Origin: an uncultured Alistipes sp.
Lineage (GTDB): Bacteria > Bacteroidota > Bacteroidia > Bacteroidales > Rikenellaceae
Assembly (NCBI GenBank): GCA_910576555.1
Contig: CAJTIY010000002.1
Coordinates: forward strand, 1-64,000
DNA: 64,000 bases
Reading direction: 5' to 3'
Shown: positions 42,262 through 49,559 of the stretch, piece after piece
Layout: the number at the start of each line of letters is the position of its first letter
Position numbering within the stretch: position 1 is the stretch's first letter
Made by a program: the position numbers and the translations under genes
The notes under the pieces: generated by a model
Seen by the model: the letters and a program-made list of their open reading frames with translations, nothing else
Databases searched by the model: none
What the model was told of the DNA's origin: nothing

Positions 42262-42681
42262 TTATTTGAAAGCGCCCCAGATCTCGGTCACCACCGCCGT
42301 CACGAAGGCGGCGACGAAGGCGACGTAAGTCACGAGGATGCTCGTTTCGGTAACTACGGTTTCACCGTGGCCGAAGAAACCGTTGGTCTGCAGGTCGAGG
42401 ATGTTCACCGTGTGGCCGGCCGCGTAGAAGTACGACACGCCCACGACGACGATGATCAACGCCAGCGAGAGAATGGTTCCCTTGATGCCTGCCGGATTCT
42501 TGATCATTCCGAAGACAGCGCAGAAGATCGCCGTAGCGATCGCGAACACGAAGAGGGCGTAGCCCCACATCAGGTTCAGACCGATCGACGCTTCGGAGCC
42601 GCCCGTGGCCAGCGCGTAGACCAGAAGGACTACGGTGATGGCCATCAGAATGCCCAGCAATACGTTCAATATCTTTTTCAT
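42262..42681 (-). CDS. Small four-helix membrane protein of the exb operon
   Basis: A 139-residue protein with four hydrophobic helices ('VLLGILMAITVVLLVYALA', 'YALFVFAIATAIFCAVFGM', 'GTILSLALIIVVVGVSYFY', 'ILVTYVAFVAAFVTAVVTE'). It always sits between exbB and exbD in this type of cluster in Bacteroidota as far as is known; no biochemical role is established. Tight spacing indicates one operon. Confidence 0.88.
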   Translation of the reverse strand: MKKILNVLLGILMAITVVLLVYALATGGSEASIGLNLMWGYALFVFAIATAIFCAVFGMIKNPAGIKGTILSLALIIVVVGVSYFYAAGHTVNILDLQTNGFFGHGETVVTETSILVTYVAFVAAFVTAVVTEIWGAFK

Positions 42682-42711
42682 AATGTGTTCAAACCTTTAA
42701 AATCGTCGGGA

Positions 42712-43470
42712 TTATTTCTTGCTGTAAGCCGTCAGGATGTCCATCAGCGTGATGGAAGCGTCCTCCATATCGTTCACGAGCGAGTCGATCTTCGAAACGA
42801 TATAGTTGTAGAACAGCTGAAGAATAACCGCAGCGATAAGACCCATGAGGGTGGTCAGAAGGGCGACCTTGATACCGCCGGCCACGAGCGTCGGGCTGAT
42901 ATCGCCGGCTGCCTGAATGGCGTCGAACGCGCCGATCATACCCACGACCGTACCCATGAAGCCGAGCATCGGCGAAAGAGCGATGAACAGACCGATCCAC
43001 GAAAGACCCGACTCCATCTGGCCCGTCTGCACCGAACCGTAGGAAACGACGGCCTTCTCGACCGAATCCAGACCCTGATCGTAGCGATCGAGACCCTGCC
43101 AGTAGATCGAGGCGATCGGGCCGCGCTCGTTGCGGCAGACCTCCTTAGCGGCCTCGACGCCGCCGTTCTTCAGCGCCTCCTCGACTTTGGCGATGAACTT
43201 CTTCTTGTTGATCGTCGAGAGCGTCAGGTAGAGGATGCGCTCGATGGCTACGGCCAGACCGATCACCAAGCAGAGGAGCACCGGAAGCATCCACTCCCAG
43301 CCGCCTTCGAGGAACTTCTGCATCAGGATGTGGTGCATGCTCTCGCCGGCGATTTCGGGATCGGCGACAACGGCGGTCTCCTCAACGGCGGCGGCAGCCT
43401 CCTGCGCGAACGCATTCACGGTACCCAGTGCGAACAGGGCGACCGACAGAATCAAAAAAAGTTTTTTCAT
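42712..43470 (-). CDS. exbB: MotA/TolQ/ExbB proton channel protein
   Basis: A 252-residue protein with a signal-like N-terminus, then three transmembrane helices ('WMLPVLLCLVIGLAVAIERI', 'IGLFIALSPMLGFMGTVVGMI', 'VALLTTLMGLIAAVILQLFY'). The 'LGFMGTVVGMIGAF' and 'TTLMGLIAAV' segments are the conserved MotA/ExbB core. It is the first gene of the exb operon. An upstream in-frame extension to 43749 lacks a plausible start. Confidence 0.95.
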   Translation of the reverse strand: MKKLFLILSVALFALGTVNAFAQEAAAAVEETAVVADPEIAGESMHHILMQKFLEGGWEWMLPVLLCLVIGLAVAIERILYLTLSTINKKKFIAKVEEALKNGGVEAAKEVCRNERGPIASIYWQGLDRYDQGLDSVEKAVVSYGSVQTGQMESGLSWIGLFIALSPMLGFMGTVVGMIGAFDAIQAAGDISPTLVAGGIKVALLTTLMGLIAAVILQLFYNYIVSKIDSLVNDMEDASITLMDILTAYSKK

Positions 43471-43864
43471 AGCTGTGTTTGATAAATTAAGATTTGTTAG
43501 TGATTTTAAAATTCTTCGTTTGGTTCGTTGGTTCCTCCTCCGTGGTCCGTACGGCGGAGGGGCGCATCCGGGCGCCTGCCCGCGGAGTTTCCGCTCCGCA
43601 CCCCGCCGCGATTTTTTTCGAAAAAAACAGTTTCCGCCGCCGATGTCCGGCGTCGCGGTCCGCATTTTTCCGGGCGACGATGCGACGGATGCCGTCGGAC
43701 GAAAACCCGTCCGAACCCGGCCGCTCCGGCTCATCGCGCGTCGCAACACTTTTAAAATTAATATCTTAACCTACACAACACCTCCTCGACACCGGATTCC
43801 CGGTCATCGATAAGATGGATTATCAATGCGAAATATAGAAAAAAAAAACGGTCCGTGCAACACC
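43471..43864. other. Intergenic region; exb operon leader, no gene seen
   Basis: About 390 bp between ansA and exbB. It should hold the exbB promoter, but no clear TAnnTTTG/TTTG pair was found. It is AT-rich at 43750-43850 and GC-rich nearer exbB. Confidence 0.4.
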
Positions 43865-44902
43865 TCACACCGTAAATTCTCCGCGCAACGGCCTGCGGAG
43901 CAACGCACGCGCCTCGGCTTCGGGAAGCCCCAGTCCGAGCACGTACATCAGTTTCGTCACGGCGGCCTCGGTGGTCATGTCGTAGCCGCAGAGCACGCCG
44001 ATCCGCTGCAGGCGCAGGCCCGTCTCGTAGAGCTCCATCGAGACGCTGCCGCTGCCGCACTGCGTGATGTTGAGCACGATCACCCCGCGGGCGATCGCCT
44101 CCTCGAGCACGCGCAGAAACCACCCGCTCGTCGGCGCATTGCCCGAACCGAAGGTCTCGAGCACCACGGCCCGCAGCCCGGGGGCGGAGAGCATCGCGCG
44201 CAGGATCCGCTCGTCGATGCCCGGGAAGAGCTTGACCACCGCCACGCCGTCGGCCAGACGCCCGGCGACGCGCAGGGGGGCCTCCTCCTCCGGAGGCGGC
44301 AGGATCGCAGGGCGGTTATAGGCGATGTTCACCCCGACGGAGGCCAGCGGCGGGTAGTTGTCCGAACGGAAGGCGCTCAACGCCTCGGCGCTCCGCTTCG
44401 AGGTGCGGTTGGCGCGGAACAGCCGGTTCTGGAAGTAGAGCGACACCTCGGGGACGGTTGGCCGGCCGCCGCTCCGCGCACCGGCGATCTCGATCGCCGT
44501 GATGAGGTTCTCGCGGCCGTCCGTGCGCAGCACCCCGATCGGGATCTGGCTGCCGGTGAAGACCACCGGCTTGGCGAGGTTCTCGAGCAGGAAGCTCATG
44601 GCCGACGCCGTATAGGACATCGTATCGGTGCCGTGCAGCACGACGAAGCCGTCGTAACGGTCGTAGTTGTCGCGGATCAACTCGGCCAGAGCGATCCAGT
44701 TCTCCGGAGCGACGTTCGACGAATCGATGACGGGCGACATGGTCACCACGTCGATGGCGACGTTGAGCCGCTTGAGCGAAGGAAACTCCTCGTAGATACC
44801 GCCGAAATCGAACGGCACGAGCGCCCCGGTCTCGGCATCGGTCTGCATGCCGATCGTGCCGCCGGTGTAGATGATGAGAATCGATGATCTGTCCCTCTCC
44901 AT
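43865..44902 (-). CDS. ansA: Type I L-asparaginase
   Basis: A 345-residue cytosolic asparaginase without a signal peptide. The two threonine active-site motifs are 'IYTGGTIGM' and 'VLHGTDTMSYTA'. 'VFTGSQIPIG' and 'VLETFGSGNAPT' are also family-conserved. The ATG at 44902 was chosen; an upstream TTG two codons earlier is less likely. Confidence 0.95.
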   Translation of the reverse strand: MERDRSSILIIYTGGTIGMQTDAETGALVPFDFGGIYEEFPSLKRLNVAIDVVTMSPVIDSSNVAPENWIALAELIRDNYDRYDGFVVLHGTDTMSYTASAMSFLLENLAKPVVFTGSQIPIGVLRTDGRENLITAIEIAGARSGGRPTVPEVSLYFQNRLFRANRTSKRSAEALSAFRSDNYPPLASVGVNIAYNRPAILPPPEEEAPLRVAGRLADGVAVVKLFPGIDERILRAMLSAPGLRAVVLETFGSGNAPTSGWFLRVLEEAIARGVIVLNITQCGSGSVSMELYETGLRLQRIGVLCGYDMTTEAAVTKLMYVLGLGLPEAEARALLRRPLRGEFTV

Positions 44903-45059
44903 AAGCAATTTTTTGGGATGTCGGTCCGCCGGCGACCGGTCGGTTCGGAAAGATCGGCGGCGCAGCGTTGCGGAGCTGCGGGCGCGGCCGAATGCGATCC
45001 GCCCGTTCGCGATCCAAAATTAAGAAAGATTCCGCGGTTTTACAACGTTTCCGGGGGTT

Positions 45060-45660
45060 TTCTCCCGACACCGGGGACGACGGCGCACGCTCCCGGGCGG
45101 TTCGGGGCAAACGGCAGCGGCACTCGGGCAGTCCGAGCAGTCCGAGCCGGCGGACGGATCGGAGGCTCGGCTGCCGGAACGGGGGGGGGCAACGGGGCAA
45201 GGCGGCGGCACGGAAGAGGCTGCGGGCGGAGAGAAGGCAGGAACGGGGTAAGGCAGCGGGGACATGGCGGAGCGGAGCGAGGGACGGAGGCAAGAAGAAA
45301 CAGGGACAGAATGAGGCGCCGAAGGCAGGAACAAAGCAGAGCCGGAGGTGCAGGCGAATAAAAACGAAAACCGGGACAGAGCGCGGCAGCGAAAGAGGGC
45401 GGTCAGCACGGGCGCGCGACGACCGTACAGGGGCGGAACGCAGCGAGGCAAGGCGAAGCCGGAGGCAGAACGGAGGCAACCCCAGCAAGCAGCAACGGAC
45501 AGCACCGACGTAAGGCACGGCGCAGAAACGAACAGGCAGCAACGAACGAAGGGCGCAGCTCCATACGAAGAATACGGCGCAGGGTATACCGCAACCTCTA
45601 CGAACGGCGGCGGAGCAGCGGGCCCGCGCCGGTGCCGTGCTGCGATACGCCCGCAAGCAG
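45060..45660. repeat. G/A-rich low-complexity tract between ansA and tatD
   Basis: A purine-rich tract on the plus strand with GGGACAGA, GGAACAAAG and GGCAACGGGG variants. Frames yield only Arg/Gly/Glu/Ala-rich polypeptides. No gene or clear promoter is seen. The region 44903-45060 holds the ansA leader. Confidence 0.65.
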
Positions 45661-45675
45661 CGGCTCCGGGCCGAA

Positions 45676-46503
45676 CTACCGTCCGGCGTCGGACGGCAGG
45701 CCGAACATCCGCCGGGCGTTGGCCGTGGTGACGGCCGCGACCTCCTCGGGGGTCGTGCCCTTGATCGCGGCGATCCGTTCGCAGACGAACCGCACATAGG
45801 CCGACTCGTTCCGCTCGCCGCGGTGGGGCGCCGGCGTGAGGTAGGGGCAGTCGGTTTCGAGCAGCAGGTCGGAGAGCTCCATGTCGCGGACCGTCTCGGC
45901 CAGCGCACTCTTCTTGAAGGTCACCACACCGCCGATGCCGAACAGGAAATCGCCGCACGCCTTCAGCCGGCGGTAGGTGTCGGCATCCTCCGAAAAGGCG
46001 TGGAAGACGCCCCTCAGGCGAAGCCCCTCGGTCCGGGCGCGCACCGCCTCCGCCGCAACCGCAGCGCACATCGCCTCGCCGGCCGCACGGGAGTGGATCG
46101 CCACGGGCAGGTCGCGCTGCGCCGCCCAGCGGCACTGCGTCGCGAAGGCCTCCGTCTGCTCGGACACGTAGCGGTCGCTCCAGTAGAAGTCCAGTCCGAT
46201 TTCGCCCACGGCGCAGAAGCGGTCGATGCCGGCGGGCGGCGCGTCGAGGTAGCGCGCGACGAGGGCCAGCTCCTCGCGCCAGCGCGGGTTGTCGTTCACC
46301 GAGGTCGGGTGCAGCCCCATCATCGGGACGCAGCGCTCGGGATGGCTGCGACAGAGCGCGAAGAGCCCTTCGTGGCTCTCCGAATCGATCGCCGGGAGCA
46401 GCAGCGCGCCGACGCCCGCCTCGACGGCACGGGCGAGCGCCTCCTCGCGGTCGGCGTCGAACTCGGAGGCATAGAGATGGGAGTGGGTATCGATCAGGTG
46501 CAT
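45676..46503 (-). CDS. tatD: TatD-family metal-dependent DNase
   Basis: A 275-residue TIM-barrel hydrolase. The metal-binding motifs are 'DTHSHLYASEF' (HxH), 'VGEIGLDFYW' (Glu), 'VAIHSRAAGEA' and 'LRGVFHAFSED' (His), and 'LLLETDCPYLTP' (Asp). It is likely a 3'-5' exonuclease or D-aminoacyl hydrolase-type quality-control enzyme. It is followed downstream by repeats and preceded by dprA. Confidence 0.94.
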   Translation of the reverse strand: MHLIDTHSHLYASEFDADREEALARAVEAGVGALLLPAIDSESHEGLFALCRSHPERCVPMMGLHPTSVNDNPRWREELALVARYLDAPPAGIDRFCAVGEIGLDFYWSDRYVSEQTEAFATQCRWAAQRDLPVAIHSRAAGEAMCAAVAAEAVRARTEGLRLRGVFHAFSEDADTYRRLKACGDFLFGIGGVVTFKKSALAETVRDMELSDLLLETDCPYLTPAPHRGERNESAYVRFVCERIAAIKGTTPEEVAAVTTANARRMFGLPSDAGR

Positions 46504-46540
46504 GTCGCTGGGCGGGCCGCAGGCCCGGATTTCGGTCGTG

Positions 46541-47626
46541 TCACAGTTTCATATAGCGGTTCCCCGGCAACTGCCGGACGGCGCCCGCGAGCTCCAGCCC
46601 CACGAGCAGCGTCGCCAGCGTCCCGGGATCGAGCCCCGACGCCTCGCCGAGCCGCTCCGCGGCGATCGGATCCGCCGCCGGGAAGCACTCCAGCAGTCGG
46701 CGTTCGTCGGGCGTAAGCTCCGGCGCAGCGCAACGCGGCATCCGGACGGAATCCCACATCATCTCGCGGAGTACGTCCTCGCCCGAGGCGACCAGCTGCG
46801 CCCGGTGGGTGCGGATCAGGTGGTTGGTGCCCGCCGAGGCCGCATCCGTCGCGCGGCCGGGCACGGCCATCACGGTCCGGTGGTATCCGTCGGCATAGTG
46901 CGCCGTGAAGAGCGAACCCCCGCCTCCGGGCGACTCGACGACCACGCACCCGGCGCTCAACGCGGCGATGATCCGGTTGCGCGCGAGGTATTGGCGGCCA
47001 TTGCGCTTCACCTGTCCGTGCAGTTCGGTGACCAGCGCTCCGCCCCGCTCGACGATCTCGCGCGCAAGCGCCGCATGCTGAGCCGGCGTGACGTCCGGCA
47101 GCGGGTCGGGCAGCACGGCGACCGTCGGCACGCCGTGCGTCAATGCGGCCCGGTGCGCCGCGGCGTCGATGCCAAAGGCCAGTCCGCTGACGATACAGAG
47201 CCCCTCGACGGCTCCGGAAAGCTCCTCCACGAGGCGGTTGCACATCTGCGTGCCGTAGGCGGTCGCCCGGCGCGTGCCCACCACCGAGAGGGTCCGCGCC
47301 GAGAGCACCGAAGCTTCGCCCCGGAGATAGATCACCGCCGGGTAGTCGGGAATTTCGCGCAGCAGCGCCGGATAGGCGGGATCGGTCGAGGCGATCGGCA
47401 CGATGCCGTGGCGACGGCAGTAGACGAGCTCGCGCTCGGCCGCCGCGAACCCCGCACGGCGCACGAGGGCCCGCGCGAGGTCGGGCCGCAGCTCGGCGGC
47501 ACCGGTCAGCTCCTCCTCGGTCGCAGCGAAGATCCGCCGCGCATCGCCGAAGGTCTCCAGCAGGTGCACGGCGCCCTTGATGCCGATGCCCGGGGTCATC
47601 TGCAGGGCAATGCTTTCGAGAATCAT
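46541..47626 (-). CDS. dprA: DNA-processing protein DprA
   Basis: A 361-residue protein that loads RecA on incoming single-stranded DNA. It has an N-terminal HhH/SAM-like region ('ALQMTPGIGIKGAVHLLE'), the Rossmann DprA core ('SVVGTRRATAYG', 'IVSGLAFGIDAAAHRAAL', 'GALVTELHG', 'VVVESPGGGGSLFTA') and a C-terminal winged-helix (DML1-like) domain. The ATG at 47626 matches the family start; upstream extension overlaps tRNA-side promoters. Confidence 0.95.
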   Translation of the reverse strand: MILESIALQMTPGIGIKGAVHLLETFGDARRIFAATEEELTGAAELRPDLARALVRRAGFAAAERELVYCRRHGIVPIASTDPAYPALLREIPDYPAVIYLRGEASVLSARTLSVVGTRRATAYGTQMCNRLVEELSGAVEGLCIVSGLAFGIDAAAHRAALTHGVPTVAVLPDPLPDVTPAQHAALAREIVERGGALVTELHGQVKRNGRQYLARNRIIAALSAGCVVVESPGGGGSLFTAHYADGYHRTVMAVPGRATDAASAGTNHLIRTHRAQLVASGEDVLREMMWDSVRMPRCAAPELTPDERRLLECFPAADPIAAERLGEASGLDPGTLATLLVGLELAGAVRQLPGNRYMKL

Positions 47627-47700
47627 CGTCGTCGCTACAGGGGTGAATGATGCGTAAAGGTAAATATTTTCGCGAAATAACGCAAAGAGCGGACGGAAGT

Positions 47701-47731
47701 TTTGCAATATCGGGAAATATGCCTATATTTG
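47701..47731 (+). promoter_or_regulatory. Promoter of tRNA-Cys
   Basis: TTTG (47701-47704), a 19-bp spacer and TATATTTG (47724-47731) match the consensus; transcription would start about 45 nt before the mature tRNA. Confidence 0.8.
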
Positions 47732-47782
47732 CACCCACGATCGGCGCGGTGTAGCGTCTTCGCACCGACCGGAACCGAAAAG

Positions 47783-47853
47783 GGTCTGATGGCCGAGTGG
47801 CTAGGCAAAGGTCTGCAAAACCTTGTACAGCGGTTCGAATCCGCTTCAGACCT
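47783..47853 (+). tRNA. tRNA-Cys (GCA)
   Basis: A 71-nt cloverleaf: acceptor GGTCTGA/TCAGACC, D arm GCC/GGC, anticodon arm AAGGT-CTGCAAA-ACCTT with anticodon GCA, 4-nt variable loop, and T arm AGCGG-TTCGAAT-CCGCT. Discriminator base T73 is right for tRNA-Cys. The CCA is not encoded. Confidence 0.97.
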
Positions 47854-47866
47854 CAATTTAAGAGCG

Positions 47867-47904
47867 AAAGTCCTTAGAAGCTAATAACTTCCGAGGACTT
47901 TTTC
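47867..47904 (+). terminator. tRNA-Cys terminator
   Basis: Arms AAAGTCCT...AGAAG and CTTCC..AGGACTTT (47867-47880 with 47888-47901) are followed by TTTTC. Confidence 0.7.
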
Positions 47905-48067
47905 TTTATCAGGGCCCGAATTAGGGCCCGCTTCGGGGCTACGATATACCACTTCAGCGCATGCAGAATATGCTGTTTTTCTGCGAGTTAGAAGTATAAA
48001 TATACGAAATACCTTCGATTTATTTTCCGCCGAAATACGGACTCATCGAGTCGATGACCGGTTGCAA
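47905..48067. other. tRNA 3' flank with GGGCCC repeats; no gene seen
   Basis: AGGGCCCG occurs twice 13 bp apart (47913 and 47926). An AT-rich stretch follows (47990-48030). The position directly behind a tRNA gene is typical of integrase target sites, but no integrase or duplicated tRNA end is present. Confidence 0.4.
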
Positions 48068-48997
48068 CTAAAACAACGTCATCTGTGCCGCACGGTGGGA
48101 TGCTGCCTTCAGATCGATAATTCGTTCGGGATCGATTTTCCGGCTATCGAACAGCGGATCGAGCGAAGGGCTGGCCGGATCGGTTCGCATATCGGGTCGC
48201 TCCGGCGTGGCGTAGCAATAAAGACAGCCGTTGTCGCAAGTCGAATAATGCCCGATATCGACCGACTCCATGCAGTTGCAAAGGGGGCGCAGGTAGCTCT
48301 CTTTCACCTTGCCGAACCGGTAACCGACGATCTCTTCGATCTGCTGTCGCTCGACGCAGGCTCCGTGTCCGATTCCGAACTCTTCCAGATCGGTGGCTTC
48401 GGCGCAAGTCTCGATGCGATGTCCGTAGCGTCGGGCGATCTCGCCGAAGAGCTGTCCCACCGTTCGGATATCCTCCGTATCGCGCCGTTTGACAGATAAC
48501 GGGTCGATACGTCTGGCCACGAACGGATGGTGGACGATAAATCCGATCATACACTTGTACGACCATCCGTGCAGCTCCCTGCAAAGGTATTCGAATGCAC
48601 GTCGGTGGAAATCCAAATCGTATTTCGGGCTCAGAAATACCGGATCGTACCGCCAGATCATACGTTGCGAGCCGATAGCCCGCGACAGCTGCCTGAAGGT
48701 TTCGATCCGTTCCGTCAGACGCGGGACTCGACTCTCCATTTCCCGGCCATAAGGATTCATCGTGATGTTGAACAAATAGTCGTAGTCGTGTAGTTCGTCC
48801 AGTCGCCGGAGCATGGGCGCGGGATTCTTCGACCGGAACACGATGCAGTCCACCGCGTCCGCCGTCAGCGGAACACGGTGGTAGATGCCGCTGGCCGTAT
48901 GGTGCGTAACGATGCAATACCCCGCGCGAAGGCGGTTCAAAAACCACTCCGTGTGGAATGCGGGAATATCGGTTCTTCGGCTGGCGCTAACGATCAC
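48068..48997 (-). CDS. DUF1848 family protein
   Basis: A 309-residue protein. The conserved start 'VSASRRTDIPAFHTEWF', the 'CIVFRSKNPAPML' block and the C-terminal cysteine group 'CNCMESVDIGHYSTCDNGC' with 'YCYA' are the DUF1848 signature, suggesting an Fe-S or zinc site. Biochemical function is not known to me. The start is GTG at 48997, only 4 nt after the -7 element, so the mRNA is probably leaderless; no suitable ATG exists upstream. Confidence 0.9.
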   Translation of the reverse strand: MIVSASRRTDIPAFHTEWFLNRLRAGYCIVTHHTASGIYHRVPLTADAVDCIVFRSKNPAPMLRRLDELHDYDYLFNITMNPYGREMESRVPRLTERIETFRQLSRAIGSQRMIWRYDPVFLSPKYDLDFHRRAFEYLCRELHGWSYKCMIGFIVHHPFVARRIDPLSVKRRDTEDIRTVGQLFGEIARRYGHRIETCAEATDLEEFGIGHGACVERQQIEEIVGYRFGKVKESYLRPLCNCMESVDIGHYSTCDNGCLYCYATPERPDMRTDPASPSLDPLFDSRKIDPERIIDLKAASHRAAQMTLF

Positions 48998-49001
48998 AGA
49001 G

Positions 49002-49009
49002 CAAATGTA
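49002..49009 (-). promoter_or_regulatory. -7 element (TACATTTG) of the DUF1848 gene
   Basis: The minus strand reads GTACATTTGCTCTGTGATC; the element ends 4 nt before the GTG start. Confidence 0.6.
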
Positions 49010-49188
49010 CGAAAAAACACGCACCCTCCGAATCGTATCGACGAACGATGTTCCGAATCGTCCTTCGCGACTTTCCGAATGCGGACTCTCGGGATTGGTA
49101 TACAAAATGCTACGCGCCATAGCGCTGCCCCGACCGGGAACAGACAGCGTGAATCCGGCTGTATCATTCGGAGAAAAAACCGTGCATG

Positions 49189-49362
49189 ATGGCAACGAAC
49201 AAGCCCTACGGCGACGAACAGCGCAAAGGAGCCGTGAAAGAGCGAAGCCAAGTGTTGAATCCCAAGACCGGCCGGTATGTCAAAAGAGATGCGGCAACCG
49301 GAAAGTTCATGGATGTCAAGCAGGACGGCACTCCGTTCAAAGGCGTTCGCAAAGAGAAGTAA
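49189..49362 (+). CDS. Conserved 57-residue small basic protein
   Basis: A very small Lys-rich protein starting 'MATNKPYGDEQRKGAVKERS' and continuing through 'VLNPKTGRYVKRDAATGKF' to 'GTPFKGVRKEK'. From memory, small proteins with the pattern KPYGDN..GAVR.RSQ...P.TG...KRD..TG.FMD.K....FKGVRKEK recur widely in Bacteroidota; function unknown. Repeated 'TGRYVKRDAATGKFMDVK' suggests a beta-hairpin nucleic-acid-binding surface, which is only inference. An ATG directly before (49186) would add one Met. It is followed by a strong terminator 24 bp later. Confidence 0.8.
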   Translation: MATNKPYGDEQRKGAVKERSQVLNPKTGRYVKRDAATGKFMDVKQDGTPFKGVRKEK

Positions 49363-49385
49363 CGGGCCGGATCGGCCCGACGGCG

Positions 49386-49418
49386 GTCGGAGCTTTATCG
49401 AAAGCTCCGACTTTTTTT
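49386..49418 (+). terminator. Terminator of the 57-residue protein gene
   Basis: A perfect 11-bp stem (49386-49396 with 49401-49411) with an ATCG loop is followed by TTTTTTT. Confidence 0.9.
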
Positions 49419-49559
49419 ATCGAACGGACGGCGGCGGCAGGCACCCCCATCGGGCGCGCTGCGGCTGATGCGCACCCGTCGTCGGATATCCCCCGGCACA
49501 GCGTTCGAAACGGAGACCCCGTCGGTCGCGGCCGTAAGAGGACGAAAAATCCCGCCCCC

